NCBI RefSeq assembly: GCF_001884185.1
Contig: NZ_MAOE01000083.1
Location: 1 to 64,000, forward strand
Source: Bacillus albus
Lineage (GTDB): Bacteria; Bacillota; Bacilli; Bacillales; Bacillaceae_G
Reading direction: 5' to 3'
Length of the DNA stretch: 64,000 nt
In this document: positions 35,848 through 43,626 of the stretch, piece by piece
Layout of the letters: each line of letters begins with the position of its first letter
How positions within the stretch are numbered: position 1 is the first letter of the stretch
Notes under the pieces: model-generated
Databases searched by the model: none
Seen by the model: only the letters and a program-made list of their open reading frames with translations
Told to the model about the DNA's origin: nothing
Program-made: the position numbers and the translations under genes

Positions 35848-35893
35848 AAACGCAAACAAGTCAGATGTTTTTTAATCTGACTTGTTTGCGTTT
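35848..35893. repeat. Perfect 19-bp inverted repeat
   Basis: The arms at 35848-35866 and 35875-35893 are perfectly complementary around an eight-base T-rich loop. It lies 48 bases after the TPR gene. It could act as a terminator, but only three T follow it, so it is longer and less T-trailed than the other terminators here. Confidence 0.8.
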
Positions 35894-36147
35894 AAAGTTG
35901 GAGTACAATCTACCGTATCAGCTATTTCAAGTGCTACTACTTATTGATTTAAAATAAAGTTTAATTATTCATAGTCAATGGAACAAAATAATAAATTTAA
36001 TATGTAAGAAAATTGAACTGAGGAGAACAGTCTAGATTAGATCGATATTATTTTTAAGGCTATTGTTAAAAAGAGGATATGGAAGATTAAGGTGAAGGAT
36101 TTGAAAAGTATAGAAAGCTTAGTAGTAGCTTTTGAAATAGTTTGCAG
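35894..36147. other. Intergenic accessory DNA
   Basis: AT-rich, with no gene recognised. The last part may be the degraded upstream portion of the IS3 transposase relic. Confidence 0.4.
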
Positions 36148-36303
36148 CGCCCACTGAAAGATGAATGTCATGTGAAATCTTGCACGTCCTTTGTTGAGTT
36201 AAAACAAGAGATTAAGAAATATATGACGTACTATAGATATCAATGGAATTTAAAAAAGATAACTCCTGTTGGATACAGAAATCATCTTCTTGATGTTGCC
36301 TAA
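36148..36303 (+). pseudogene. IS3-family transposase OrfB, C-terminal relic
   Basis: The frame reads RPLKDECHV, then a stretch ending YYRYQWNLKKITPVGYRNHLL. The Y-x-x-x-R-x-x-x-x-L-x-x-x-T-P-x-x-Y/F-R end is the hallmark of IS3-type integrase-core transposases. The rest of the gene and the terminal repeats are absent. It is a scar of an old insertion. Confidence 0.75.
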
Positions 36304-36365
36304 TTTTTTCAAAATATCCTTTACAAAGGGTACAGATTATATTTAGGGTTCCTCTGTTTTTTAGA

Positions 36366-36480
36366 TTATTCACAAATAGTTCCGCTTGCTATCCCAGTTG
36401 GAGCAATACCTACTGGGATTGTATCTATAACCGTATTTGTAGCAGTATTGATAACAGAAACAGTCTGAATTTTTAACAGG
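36366..36480 (-). pseudogene. YVTN beta-propeller repeat protein, C-terminal relic
   Basis: The minus strand reads QTVSVINTATNTVIDTIPV, then GIAPTGIASGTICE and a stop. This is one blade of the YVTN/NHL surface propeller type (VSVINTATNTV-x-x-TIPVG). No start or further blades remain. It faces the IS3 relic. Confidence 0.7.
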
Positions 36481-36536
36481 TAGATGTGTAATTGAATAGG
36501 ATGAAAGTAATTACTTAATGTTGGGATAGGTTATAA

Positions 36537-37193
36537 ATGGAGAACCAACTGAAAGAAATAATTGGTGCATTGATAGCAGCTATAGGTACAATAACTTCCG
36601 CTATTGGAAGTACACCTTTCTATTTTATAGGTAGTAATGTAAGGGAAGAGTTAAATATATATGGGAATGTATTACAAGCAGTCGGAAATGCTTTAGAAGC
36701 TGATGGTCAAGGGGAAATATCTCTTGAAAAAATCGGGAATGAAATTCAATCAATTGGTAATGTAACCGTCATATCTGGATTGGTTATTGAGTTTAAAGAT
36801 GAAACAAAAATTAAATTAGTGATTGCTGGAAATTGGACACAGGCTTTAGGAGGACTTACAGCATTAGCAGACGAATTTGAAGATGCTTCAGATAAAGATG
36901 AATCTTTTAATATTATTGGAAACTTATTGCAAGCTATAGGGAATTCTTTGCAGGCGATTGGAGGAATTTACGAGCTGAAAAGTATTAGAAGAGAGCGGCA
37001 GGATAGTAAAGACCAACTAGTAAATGATACGGAGGGGAACTTAGACAATCAAGTAAATAGTGAGCTGGATAAAAAGAAAGAAGGACAGTCAATAGATACC
37101 ATAGGCAGTTGGATCCAAGCTCTAGGTTCTGTATTTTCATTAATTGGACAAATACGTGAAGAAAGTGAGGAGTTAGAAGGGAGCGATAAATAG
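36537..37193 (+). CDS. Repetitive glycine/isoleucine-rich protein (DUF6944-like), long copy
   Basis: This 218-residue protein is built from repeats of the pattern I-G-x-x-L/I-Q-A-I/L-G (GNVLQAVGNALEADG, GNEIQSIGNV, GNWTQALGGLTAL, GNLLQAIGNSLQAIGG, GSWIQALGSVFSLIG). They are spaced by charged linkers. It is probably a chain of amphipathic helices; its function is unknown. A shorter relative is encoded at 47920-48180. The ribosome site is weak. The repeats recall the B. cereus group family named DUF6944 (from memory). Confidence 0.7.
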   Translation: MENQLKEIIGALIAAIGTITSAIGSTPFYFIGSNVREELNIYGNVLQAVGNALEADGQGEISLEKIGNEIQSIGNVTVISGLVIEFKDETKIKLVIAGNWTQALGGLTALADEFEDASDKDESFNIIGNLLQAIGNSLQAIGGIYELKSIRRERQDSKDQLVNDTEGNLDNQVNSELDKKKEGQSIDTIGSWIQALGSVFSLIGQIREESEELEGSDK

Positions 37194-37455
37194 ACTAGTT
37201 TAAAAAGAGGGATTAGTAAAAGTTAAATGCTCTCATGAAAAATGAAAATAGGAAATACTTTTTGGAAAACAACATGTACTTAATGATAAAGGAATATTAG
37301 ATTTAAATTGAGAGAATGAAAAAGAGCTCTTATGGAAAGGTCTTGTTAATTAATAAATTATTATAATTTATTAAATACTCATTGAAATCGGTGCTTGTAA
37401 CTACTGATATAAATGCTTTTTTATTGAACAAAACGCCCATTTGAATAGGAGGTTA

Positions 37456-37731
37456 ATGGTGGGAAAGACATTAGAAGAATTAGAAAGGTGTTATAATGAA
37501 GCCTTAAATGAAGGAGCAGAGTATGTAGCTGTTCAGATTAAAATAGATGAATTTTCTAACGATGAAGTAATTATTAACGAAAAATATAACATAGATTCTA
37601 AACTAGCGTATTATAAGAAAACATATAATGAAGATCTAGAACATAGATGGAATCTAAGAATTTGTATTGTAGGTTTTGCATATGGTTATTCGTTTTCAGG
37701 AATTATACGCAAATTAGGATTGCTAGTTTAG
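37456..37731 (+). CDS. Hypothetical small protein
   Basis: This 91-residue soluble protein reads GKTLEELERCYNEALNEGAEYVAVQIKI at the start and YYKKTYNEDLEHRW later. AGGAGG precedes ATG 37456 by three bases, and GTG 37459 would be better spaced. Similar small proteins occur repeatedly in B. cereus group genomes as far as I recall; no function is known. A strong terminator follows. Confidence 0.65.
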   Translation: MVGKTLEELERCYNEALNEGAEYVAVQIKIDEFSNDEVIINEKYNIDSKLAYYKKTYNEDLEHRWNLRICIVGFAYGYSFSGIIRKLGLLV

Positions 37732-37760
37732 TAGTGATGAAACTGAGAGTAATTATTGCG

Positions 37761-37792
37761 AAAGATACCATGATCTAGGTGGTATCTTTTTT
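37761..37792 (+). terminator. Terminator
   Basis: AAAGATACCA / TGGTATCTTT with a nine-base loop, then T. Confidence 0.85.
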
Positions 37793-37810
37793 GGGGTTAA
37801 GAAATAAATA

Positions 37811-37836
37811 AAAAAGAGAGCTTAAGCTCTCTTTTT
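37811..37836. terminator. Perfect 26-base palindrome, bidirectional terminator
   Basis: The 13-base arms A5-GAGAGCTT / AAGCTCTC-T5 meet without a loop; T runs on both strands. It serves the small minus-strand gene at 37853. Confidence 0.75.
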
Positions 37837-37852
37837 TATAAATGCCTAACTT

Positions 37853-37990
37853 TTATGCACAGATTGGAATTCCTAATGCTATTAAAGTCAATGCTACTTG
37901 AAGAGAAAGTTCTAATCTAGCAATTTCGATTCCAGCAACTGATACCACTAAAAGAGGTTGTCCATTAACGAACAAAACACAACTTTCCAT
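37853..37990 (-). CDS. 45-residue hydrophobic cysteine-containing peptide
   Basis: The peptide reads MESCVLFVNGQPLLVVSVAG at its start and ends LALGIPICA-like (IALGIPICA). It is almost free of charge, with cysteines at positions 4 and 44. GGGAGGTG sits five bases before the ATG on the minus strand and a terminator follows, so it is a real transcription unit. It could be a small coat or exosporium peptide, or a secreted peptide. No family was recognised. Confidence 0.65.
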   Translation of the reverse strand: MESCVLFVNGQPLLVVSVAGIEIARLELSLQVALTLIALGIPICA

Positions 37991-38193
37991 ATTTACACCT
38001 CCCTTTTAGTAATCTACTACAGTATATGAATTAAATTTAAAAACGTAATAGTTAAATTAATTGATTTTAAAAAATGATAAATTAATCTATTGTATAAAAA
38101 TGATTTTCAATGGCCTAACAGTTGCTTTTTTGTCACCTTATAAAAAGGATATGAATATATTAGTAGTATATAAAAATCATAGGAGTGATAGAT

Positions 38194-38592
38194 ATGTTTT
38201 TTGCAAAGTTACGTGGTAGAAACGAAGTTCCACCAGTAGAAACAGACGCTCGAGGGGAGGCTTTCTTTAAATTAAGCCGGGACGAGCTTAGCCTAAAATT
38301 CAAGTTAGATTTATTCGATATAGAGGATGTAGTAGCTGCCCATCTGCATATTGGAGCAAAAGGAACTAATGGTCCTGTTGTAGCTTTTTTATTTGGACCT
38401 ATAACAAATCCGGTTTCAATAGAGTGTGCAACTCTTACAGGAATGATTACTCAAGAAGATTTGGTTGGACCGTTAGCGGGTCAAACATTAGGTACTCTTG
38501 TAAATGAAATCATATCTGGAAACATATATATTAATGTTCATACAGTACAACATCCTAATGGTGAAATTCGAGGACAATTGAATTATTGTTAA
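38194..38592 (+). CDS. CHRD-domain protein
   Basis: This 132-residue protein is one CHRD domain with no signal peptide. FFAKLRGRNEVPPVETDARGEAFF is the conserved opening. AAHLHIGAKGTNGPVVAFL and the final VHTVQHPNGEIRGQL are also diagnostic. CHRD domains occur in surface and spore-layer proteins of bacilli; a spore-layer role here is inference. ATG 38194 was chosen because AGGAGTGA is just upstream. Confidence 0.88.
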   Translation: MFFAKLRGRNEVPPVETDARGEAFFKLSRDELSLKFKLDLFDIEDVVAAHLHIGAKGTNGPVVAFLFGPITNPVSIECATLTGMITQEDLVGPLAGQTLGTLVNEIISGNIYINVHTVQHPNGEIRGQLNYC

Positions 38593-38612
38593 TGAATTAA
38601 AGTAGTGAAAAA

Positions 38613-38640
38613 TAAAGCATCCGTTTAGGGTGTTTTTATT
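38613..38640 (+). terminator. Weak terminator
   Basis: AAGCATCC / GGGTGTTT with G-T pairs, then T-rich sequence. Confidence 0.5.
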
Positions 38641-38879
38641 TTGTGGGGGTATAGAAAAGTAATCTACTTTTAGTAATCTTAAACATTCATTTCCATAATT
38701 TCAAAAGTAGTCGAATTTAAAAAGTAATTATTAGAAACTTGTAAATGAAATATGAAAGTGTCACAGATAATAAAAATCTTTAACCCTAATCAAGACTAAT
38801 AGATTAACTCTCCGCACCCACTGAAATAAAGAATCATAACATAAATTGTAATTACTTTTACGGAAGTGAGTTGAAAATA

Positions 38880-39131
38880 ATGTTTTATTCATATGTTGCT
38901 ACTCCAGCTGGTATGCGACCCGCGTATGGTACATCAATAACGTTTAGCGGAGCACAAAGTACAGTTCAAGCTGTTCAACAAGCGTTACAAATGCAACAAC
39001 AAATGCAAATGCAGCAACAAGGTATCCAGCCATATTATTCATCCATGGAGTATTTTTACCCAGTGCATCAAATTACACCGTATGGAAGTTCTTTTCTTAC
39101 TATCCCATATGGAACTATATTTAATCTATAA
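38880..39131 (+). CDS. Glutamine/tyrosine-rich small protein, possible spore-layer protein
   Basis: This 83-residue protein has a Q/M-rich middle (QQALQMQQQMQMQQQG) and a tyrosine/proline-rich end. Acidic and basic residues are almost absent. Such composition is common in coat and exosporium proteins, but no family was recognised. ATG 38880 was chosen for its spacing to GGAAGTGAG; TTG 38871 is too close. Confidence 0.6.
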   Translation: MFYSYVATPAGMRPAYGTSITFSGAQSTVQAVQQALQMQQQMQMQQQGIQPYYSSMEYFYPVHQITPYGSSFLTIPYGTIFNL

Positions 39132-39262
39132 ATTGAAAGTTTAATCAGTAGGGGGCAGGTATCCCAAATTGATTATTAGTCTTTATCAATTGGACATATA
39201 TGGGTAATCCGGTTCCTACCTAACTTTCTCGCATGTGCCGAATTTTTTTGGAGGGGTCTTAT

Positions 39263-39599
39263 TACTCGTATCGAGCGTATCTTTATTTGGAAGACTATGA
39301 AAATCAAAAGGTAAAATCATGGCTTTTTAAAGTGGCATATCATACGTTTATTGATTTTGTTAGGAAAGAGAAAAAAGTAACTTTTGTATTTGAACATTAT
39401 ATTGCTTATTCAAGAAACATTTATAGGGAAAGGTTTTCTGCAAATAGTTGGTATTGGAGTGGTGTGCTCAGTTGTAGGTATGATCACAAAAAGCAAAAGT
39501 CGAAAATATGCATTGTGGGCGTGTAGTTTATTTGTTTTTATGTTGCTGTTTGCTATATTTGGATATATGTTAGGTTGGATGATAAGTTTTGGGCCATAA
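39263..39599 (+). pseudogene. Chimeric relic: ECF sigma factor fragment joined to a membrane protein tail
   Basis: One frame gives RAYLYLEDYENQKVKSWLF, then KVAYHTFIDFVRKEKKV. This is region 2 of an ECF sigma factor (W-L-F-K-V-A-x-N/H-x-F-I-D). After about 39400 the protein-like signal moves to another frame: GKGFLQIVGIGVVCSVVG, KSKSRKYALWACSLFVFMLLFAI and a final glycine-rich helix, the end of a small membrane protein. Both parts lack a start and partner domains. A deletion probably fused two neighbouring genes. Confidence 0.65.
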
Positions 39600-39608
39600 A
39601 TATGTGGG

Positions 39609-39638
39609 AAAGAGCGAATGTAGATTCGCTCTTTTTTT
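39609..39638 (+). terminator. Terminator after the chimeric relic
   Basis: AAAGAGCGAAT / ATTCGCTCTTT with a four-base loop and T run. Confidence 0.85.
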
Positions 39639-39783
39639 ATGTATTTAAAGTAAAATAGATAAAAGAAGCATCCATTAAATTTGAATGGAGTGCACTATAC
39701 ATCTAGGTTGTATTATTATGGATATCTTTTCCGCTCACGTACATATAAATAGGCGACAAGTTTAGTGCTAAAACAATAGCTCG

Positions 39784-39816
39784 TCCAAACATTACGGATC
39801 CCTCTTACATAGTATG
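39784..39816 (+). promoter_or_regulatory. Promoter-like element shared by the C1q-like gene pair (copy 1)
   Basis: TCCAA at 39784 and CATAGTATG at 39808 are 24 bases apart. The same pair with the same spacing precedes the second gene. CATAnnnT is the -10 pattern of mother-cell sigma-E/sigma-K promoters. No regulator was shown. Confidence 0.45.
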
Positions 39817-39844
39817 TAGTAATAAGCATGAAAGGGGAACTAGT

Positions 39845-40381
39845 ATGTCTTGCTATAACTACTGTAAGTATTGTAAAGAGTATAAAAAGAAACAGCATGA
39901 TTGTTGTAAGAATACGAGTAAGTGTAATGACAACAAGGAAAAGCTTGTTAGGGTGTCAGCATTTAGAGCTAGAAATACGGTGGAGCAAACGGTTCCTGCC
40001 AATACTTTTGTAAAGGTATTGTTCCAAAATGAACAATTTGATTTAGCAAAAGAGTATAATCCAGTAACGTCTATTTTTATTCCGAAGACCAGGGGAGTTT
40101 ACTCTATTATTGGAACAATTGGTTTCTTCCCAAACGATCCTAGCTTAAATTATAGAGCTCGTGTAGAAATTCGTGTGAATGGAAACGCAGCAATAGCGAT
40201 AGATAATGACTTTTTCGGTCCAATAAGTTTTGGTAATGTTGTAAGTGTTTCGACGATTATTCAATTGAATGAAGGAGATCAAGTTGAGATTTATGCACAA
40301 AGTAGTGTAGATGGAGTTTTAAGTCCTTCAGAAGACGGTTCACACTTTGAAGCCGCAAGATTCCCTTCTCCAATTAAATAA
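39845..40381 (+). CDS. C1q/TNF-like protein with cysteine-rich N-terminus, copy 1
   Basis: This 178-residue protein has a 32-residue start rich in cysteine, lysine and tyrosine (CYNYCKYCKEYKKKQHDCCK). A C1q-like jelly-roll domain follows (VSAFRARN..., FDLAKEYNPVTSIFIPKTRGVYSI, RVEIRVNGNAAIAID, LNEGDQVEIYAQSS, HFEAARF). The same fold forms the BclA hairnap-type exosporium head. A spore-surface place is inferred from that and from the sigma-E/K-like promoter. AAAGGGG lies before ATG. It has a tandem paralogue downstream. Confidence 0.78.
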   Translation: MSCYNYCKYCKEYKKKQHDCCKNTSKCNDNKEKLVRVSAFRARNTVEQTVPANTFVKVLFQNEQFDLAKEYNPVTSIFIPKTRGVYSIIGTIGFFPNDPSLNYRARVEIRVNGNAAIAIDNDFFGPISFGNVVSVSTIIQLNEGDQVEIYAQSSVDGVLSPSEDGSHFEAARFPSPIK

Positions 40382-40408
40382 AGTCGAGGATACAGAAGAT
40401 AAAGGATA

Positions 40409-40437
40409 ATCCTCACCAAAATGGTGGGGATGTTTTA
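40409..40437 (+). terminator. Terminator of C1q-like copy 1
   Basis: ATCCTCACCA / TGGTGGGGAT, then GTTTTATT. Confidence 0.7.
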
Positions 40438-40462
40438 TTCTATTGAAAATAGTAACTGTTTG

Positions 40463-40495
40463 TCCAAGCTAATCTAATCTATATTGCATAGTATG
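40463..40495 (+). promoter_or_regulatory. Promoter-like element shared by the C1q-like gene pair (copy 2)
   Basis: TCCAA at 40463 and CATAGTATG at 40487, again 24 bases apart, while the bases between have diverged. Confidence 0.45.
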
Positions 40496-40523
40496 TAATA
40501 TTAAGTTTAAAGGGGGACTTACT

Positions 40524-40619
40524 ACGTCTTATTATTACTGTAAGTATTGTAAAGATTACAAAGAGAAAAGTCATGATTGCTTCAGAAAAAATAGTCAATG
40601 TGATAGAAAGTATGTAAAA
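40524..40619 (+). other. Cysteine-rich N-terminal coding stretch of copy 2 with ACG where copy 1 has ATG
   Basis: These 32 codons are in frame with the gene at 40620 and encode SYYYCKYCKDYKEKSHDCF and onward, matching copy 1. AAAGGGGG lies upstream as in copy 1, but the start codon position is ACG (40524-40526). Confidence 0.75.
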
Positions 40620-41099
40620 GTGAATTGTTGTGATGATAAAAAAGAAAATCTTGTAAGAGCGTCTGCATTTAGAGCTGTTAATACAATCAATCAACCTGTT
40701 CCGGAAAATACTCCTGTTAAAGTATTATTTCAAAATGAACAGTTTGATCTAGCGAGTGAATATAATCCTGCAACATCTATTTTTATTCCGAGGACTAAAG
40801 GGGTATATAGTGTATTAGGCAATATAACATTCTCTCCAAATGATTTTAATGTAAATTACAGAGCTAGAGTTGAAATTCGTGTGAATGGAAATCCAGCAAT
40901 AGCAATAGATAATGATTTCTTTGGGACCGGGGTATTTTTTAACAATGATGTTTCAGTAACGTCTATTCTTCAATTAGAAGCAGGAGATTCAGTTGAAGTT
41001 TTTGCTGAGAGTAGTGTTGCTGGAGTAATTGTTCAAAATGTTAATGGTTTGAATACGGTTCATTTTGAAGCTGCAAGATTTCCTTCTCCAATTAAATAA
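40620..41099 (+). CDS. C1q/TNF-like protein, copy 2 (start uncertain)
   Basis: This is a paralogue of the preceding gene with the same C1q-like domain (ASAFRAVNTINQPVPENTPV, FDLASEYNPATSIFIPRTKGVYSVLG, RVEIRVNGNPAIAID, LEAGDSVEVFAESS, HFEAARFPSPIK). From GTG 40620 it is 159 residues, but that codon has a poor ribosome site. Homology continues 32 codons upstream to an ACG at the aligned start. Either ACG is used as a start, or the protein is now shortened and loses its cysteines. Tandem duplication is clear. Confidence 0.72.
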   Translation: MNCCDDKKENLVRASAFRAVNTINQPVPENTPVKVLFQNEQFDLASEYNPATSIFIPRTKGVYSVLGNITFSPNDFNVNYRARVEIRVNGNPAIAIDNDFFGTGVFFNNDVSVTSILQLEAGDSVEVFAESSVAGVIVQNVNGLNTVHFEAARFPSPIK

Positions 41100-41134
41100 C
41101 GAAGAGAATATATTGCTTTTCAGTAGGTTTAGTT

Positions 41135-41168
41135 AATCCCCTTTACCAAATGGTAGGGGATTATTATT
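41135..41168 (+). terminator. Terminator of C1q-like copy 2
   Basis: AATCCCCtttACCA / TGGTaGGGGATT, then TATTATTG and T-rich sequence. Confidence 0.7.
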
Positions 41169-41942
41169 GTTTTTCTAAAATATATAAGTAAACAGGTTAA
41201 ATGTAGTTTATTTCAGGAGCATTTCGGATGATAGGAAGTAAGGATGAAAGAGTTTGAGTATTAGATTTTTTACAGATAATAAAAAGAGTACAACGAAACT
41301 AGTAACATGATGGTGAAAGTTCTTTACCATTACAATTGCTAGTTATTTTACGTTTTTTTCTTTACTATATAGAAATTACATATTTAACGTAGGGTTGTGT
41401 AGGTACTGTTATTGTATGGAAAGGAATAATAGTAAGGAAATTACAATATATAAAAATAAAATAAACCCTAAGATGAGTAGTATTGGATGCAACTTGAACA
41501 TGTTTGACCTCCTTGAGTATATAAAGATTTTAATACATCTATGGTCAATTTAGAAGGGAAATGTTTTAGATGAATCATGTTTGAATAAATATATTAATGT
41601 AACAGAGGAGTGAAAGTATAATTAATAAAGGAGTATTGCTCGGTATACCTTGATTAAATTGTTTATAAAGAGCAGGTGGATTTATCACATGTGAAATATA
41701 AAAGTGAACAGGTTTATATGTATAGGATGTGGGATAAATAAAAGAAGAGCATACACAAATGGTACGCTCTAAAGAAAGATAGGTTTTATGAGTGGATAAT
41801 CTCCATACGATAATATATGCTCAGTTAATAAAAACGTGTGAGAAATCAATAGATTACCAATGGAATATCATGAAATGAGTAATTTTGGTCTTTACCGAAG
41901 TTGTTTAGCTAACTAAAACGTGAGGATTGTGAATAGAACGGC
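41169..41942. other. Long AT-rich stretch without recognised gene
   Basis: Nothing convincing is coded on either strand; frames are short and broken. A hairpin-like AGAGCATAC...GTACGCTCT (41748-41772) is the only clear structure. It lies well downstream of the minus-strand gene at 41943 and could be its terminator. Confidence 0.4.
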
Positions 41943-42137
41943 TTAACAATTGGATAATGATCGCACTTCAGTTTCGTATTTTTTATAGTTTGGATATTGC
42001 GTAATAGTTTGACACTTAGGTGTGGAAAGTTGATTAATTATAGAAACATTTGTAATTACCTCATTACAAGGGCCGAAAAATGTAATTTTTAGTTTTGAAT
42101 TTGGTGGAACTTTGAACACGATAGGTTTTTTTTCCAT
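41943..42137 (-). CDS. Hypothetical small protein
   Basis: This 64-residue protein (MEKKPIVFKVPPNSKLKITFFGPCNEVITNV...) has three cysteines and a beta-rich look. TAGGAGCTGA precedes ATG 42137 on the minus strand. A hairpin sits just before the ribosome site in the mRNA. No family was recognised; size and composition resemble minor spore-layer proteins. Confidence 0.6.
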   Translation of the reverse strand: MEKKPIVFKVPPNSKLKITFFGPCNEVITNVSIINQLSTPKCQTITQYPNYKKYETEVRSLSNC

Positions 42138-42153
42138 GAAATCAGCTCCTAAG

Positions 42154-42174
42154 ACGCAGTATTGTATACTGCGT
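42154..42174. repeat. Hairpin in the 5' leader of the minus-strand gene
   Basis: ACGCAGTAT / ATACTGCGT with a three-base loop. In the minus-strand mRNA it ends about five bases before the TAGGAG site. On the plus strand it is followed by T6, so it could also stop plus-strand transcripts. Confidence 0.7.
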
Positions 42175-42418
42175 TTTTTATTTAGTTTGTAAAGGCGTAT
42201 GAATATATAATATGAAATTTTTAGTTGAGTTGATAATGATATGGAGTTTAATGATGTGATTAGATTATGAAACATTAGTAGAAACGTAATTAAAAAATCG
42301 TATATTTTGAAAAAGATATAGATTTTCTTTATTTATATTATAGATAGCTAGTATTAGGTATAAGGGGCTTTCTATAAGACAAGCTTTGAATATGATAATA
42401 AAAAGGGGATGAATTGTA

Positions 42419-43432
42419 TTGGGGTATATTATCGATATTTCAAAATGGAATGGAACTATTGATTGGGATATTGCAGCATCTCAGTTAGATTTAGTTATTG
42501 CTAGAGTTCAAGATGGCTCGAATACGGTAGATTTTATGTATCAAAATTATGTGAGTGAAATGAAGAAACACAGTATTCCATTTGGAAATTATGCGTTTTG
42601 TCGTTTTATATCTATTGCGGATGCAAGGATAGAGGCACAAGATTTTTGGAGTCGCGGCGATAAATCTGCTAAGTTTTGGGTGGTGGACGTAGAAATTCAA
42701 ACGATGATGGATATGCAAGGAGGGACACAAGCGTTTATAGATGAATTACACCATTTAGGCGCGAAAAAAGTAGGGCTATATGTGGGGCATCACACGTATG
42801 TATCATTTGGTGCAAGTAATATTGAAGTTGATTTTGTATGGATACCTCGTTATGGAGGGAATAAGCCAGCATATCCGTGTGATATTTGGCAATATACTGA
42901 TTCGGGAAATGTACCTGGTATTGGGAAATGTGATTTAAATCAATTAATAGGAAATAAGTCGCTTTCTTGGTTTACAGGTTTGGATCAAGTAAATCAATCT
43001 ATTCAATCCGACAAAGAGGATGTAGAGCAATCAAATGGTATAGGTATTGCAGTTTCAAAATATCCTAATGGATATGGCATAAACCTATATAAAAATCCTG
43101 AGAATCCTCAGTTTACAGGTACAATCACTCAAAAAGATTCATATTTAGTCTTACAGGGTTATTGGGGAGGGGCAGATAAAGATATGATTTGCTTAGGAAA
43201 TGATAAACAGTGGGTATATGTGAAATATTTTGATGTGAAATGGTTTTATGCAGTTTCAAAATATCCTGTTGGGTATGGAGTTAACTATTATGCAGAGCCT
43301 GAATGTATAAATAATAAAGGGAGTATAGATGGATCGAAACCTTTTCGTGTGTGGGGCAGAGTGAAAAATGCGGTAGATATCGGGCAAAATAATTGGATAC
43401 TTGAAGAACATGTAACTATTAATTTGCTATAA
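42419..43432 (+). CDS. GH25 lysozyme (Cpl-1/LytC type) with C-terminal repeat region
   Basis: This 337-residue protein has a GH25 muramidase domain (about 1-185): [14 protein letters not shown] at the start, catalytic D-x-E in WVVDVEIQ and [15 protein letters not shown] near the end. Two similar C-terminal modules follow ([19 protein letters not shown]-like and [18 protein letters not shown]), likely wall-binding. No signal peptide is seen, as in phage endolysins and mother-cell lysozymes. TTG 42419 follows AAAAGGGGATGA. Confidence 0.88.
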   Translation: MGYIIDISKWNGTIDWDIAASQLDLVIARVQDGSNTVDFMYQNYVSEMKKHSIPFGNYAFCRFISIADARIEAQDFWSRGDKSAKFWVVDVEIQTMMDMQGGTQAFIDELHHLGAKKVGLYVGHHTYVSFGASNIEVDFVWIPRYGGNKPAYPCDIWQYTDSGNVPGIGKCDLNQLIGNKSLSWFTGLDQVNQSIQSDKEDVEQSNGIGIAVSKYPNGYGINLYKNPENPQFTGTITQKDSYLVLQGYWGGADKDMICLGNDKQWVYVKYFDVKWFYAVSKYPVGYGVNYYAEPECINNKGSIDGSKPFRVWGRVKNAVDIGQNNWILEEHVTINLL

Positions 43433-43626
43433 ATAGTTGCTTGTTTTTAAGAATACGTAAAGGGTCATATTACAGATGCATAGTAAGATGACCTTTAATA
43501 TTTGAACAAAAAGTACATGATACATAGTTTATTCAAATGAAATGAATTACATGTAGAAAACACATTATTTACACAACAATACTGTATAGTTATTCTTATA
43601 TAATAATAAAAGTGAGGTATTTTGAA

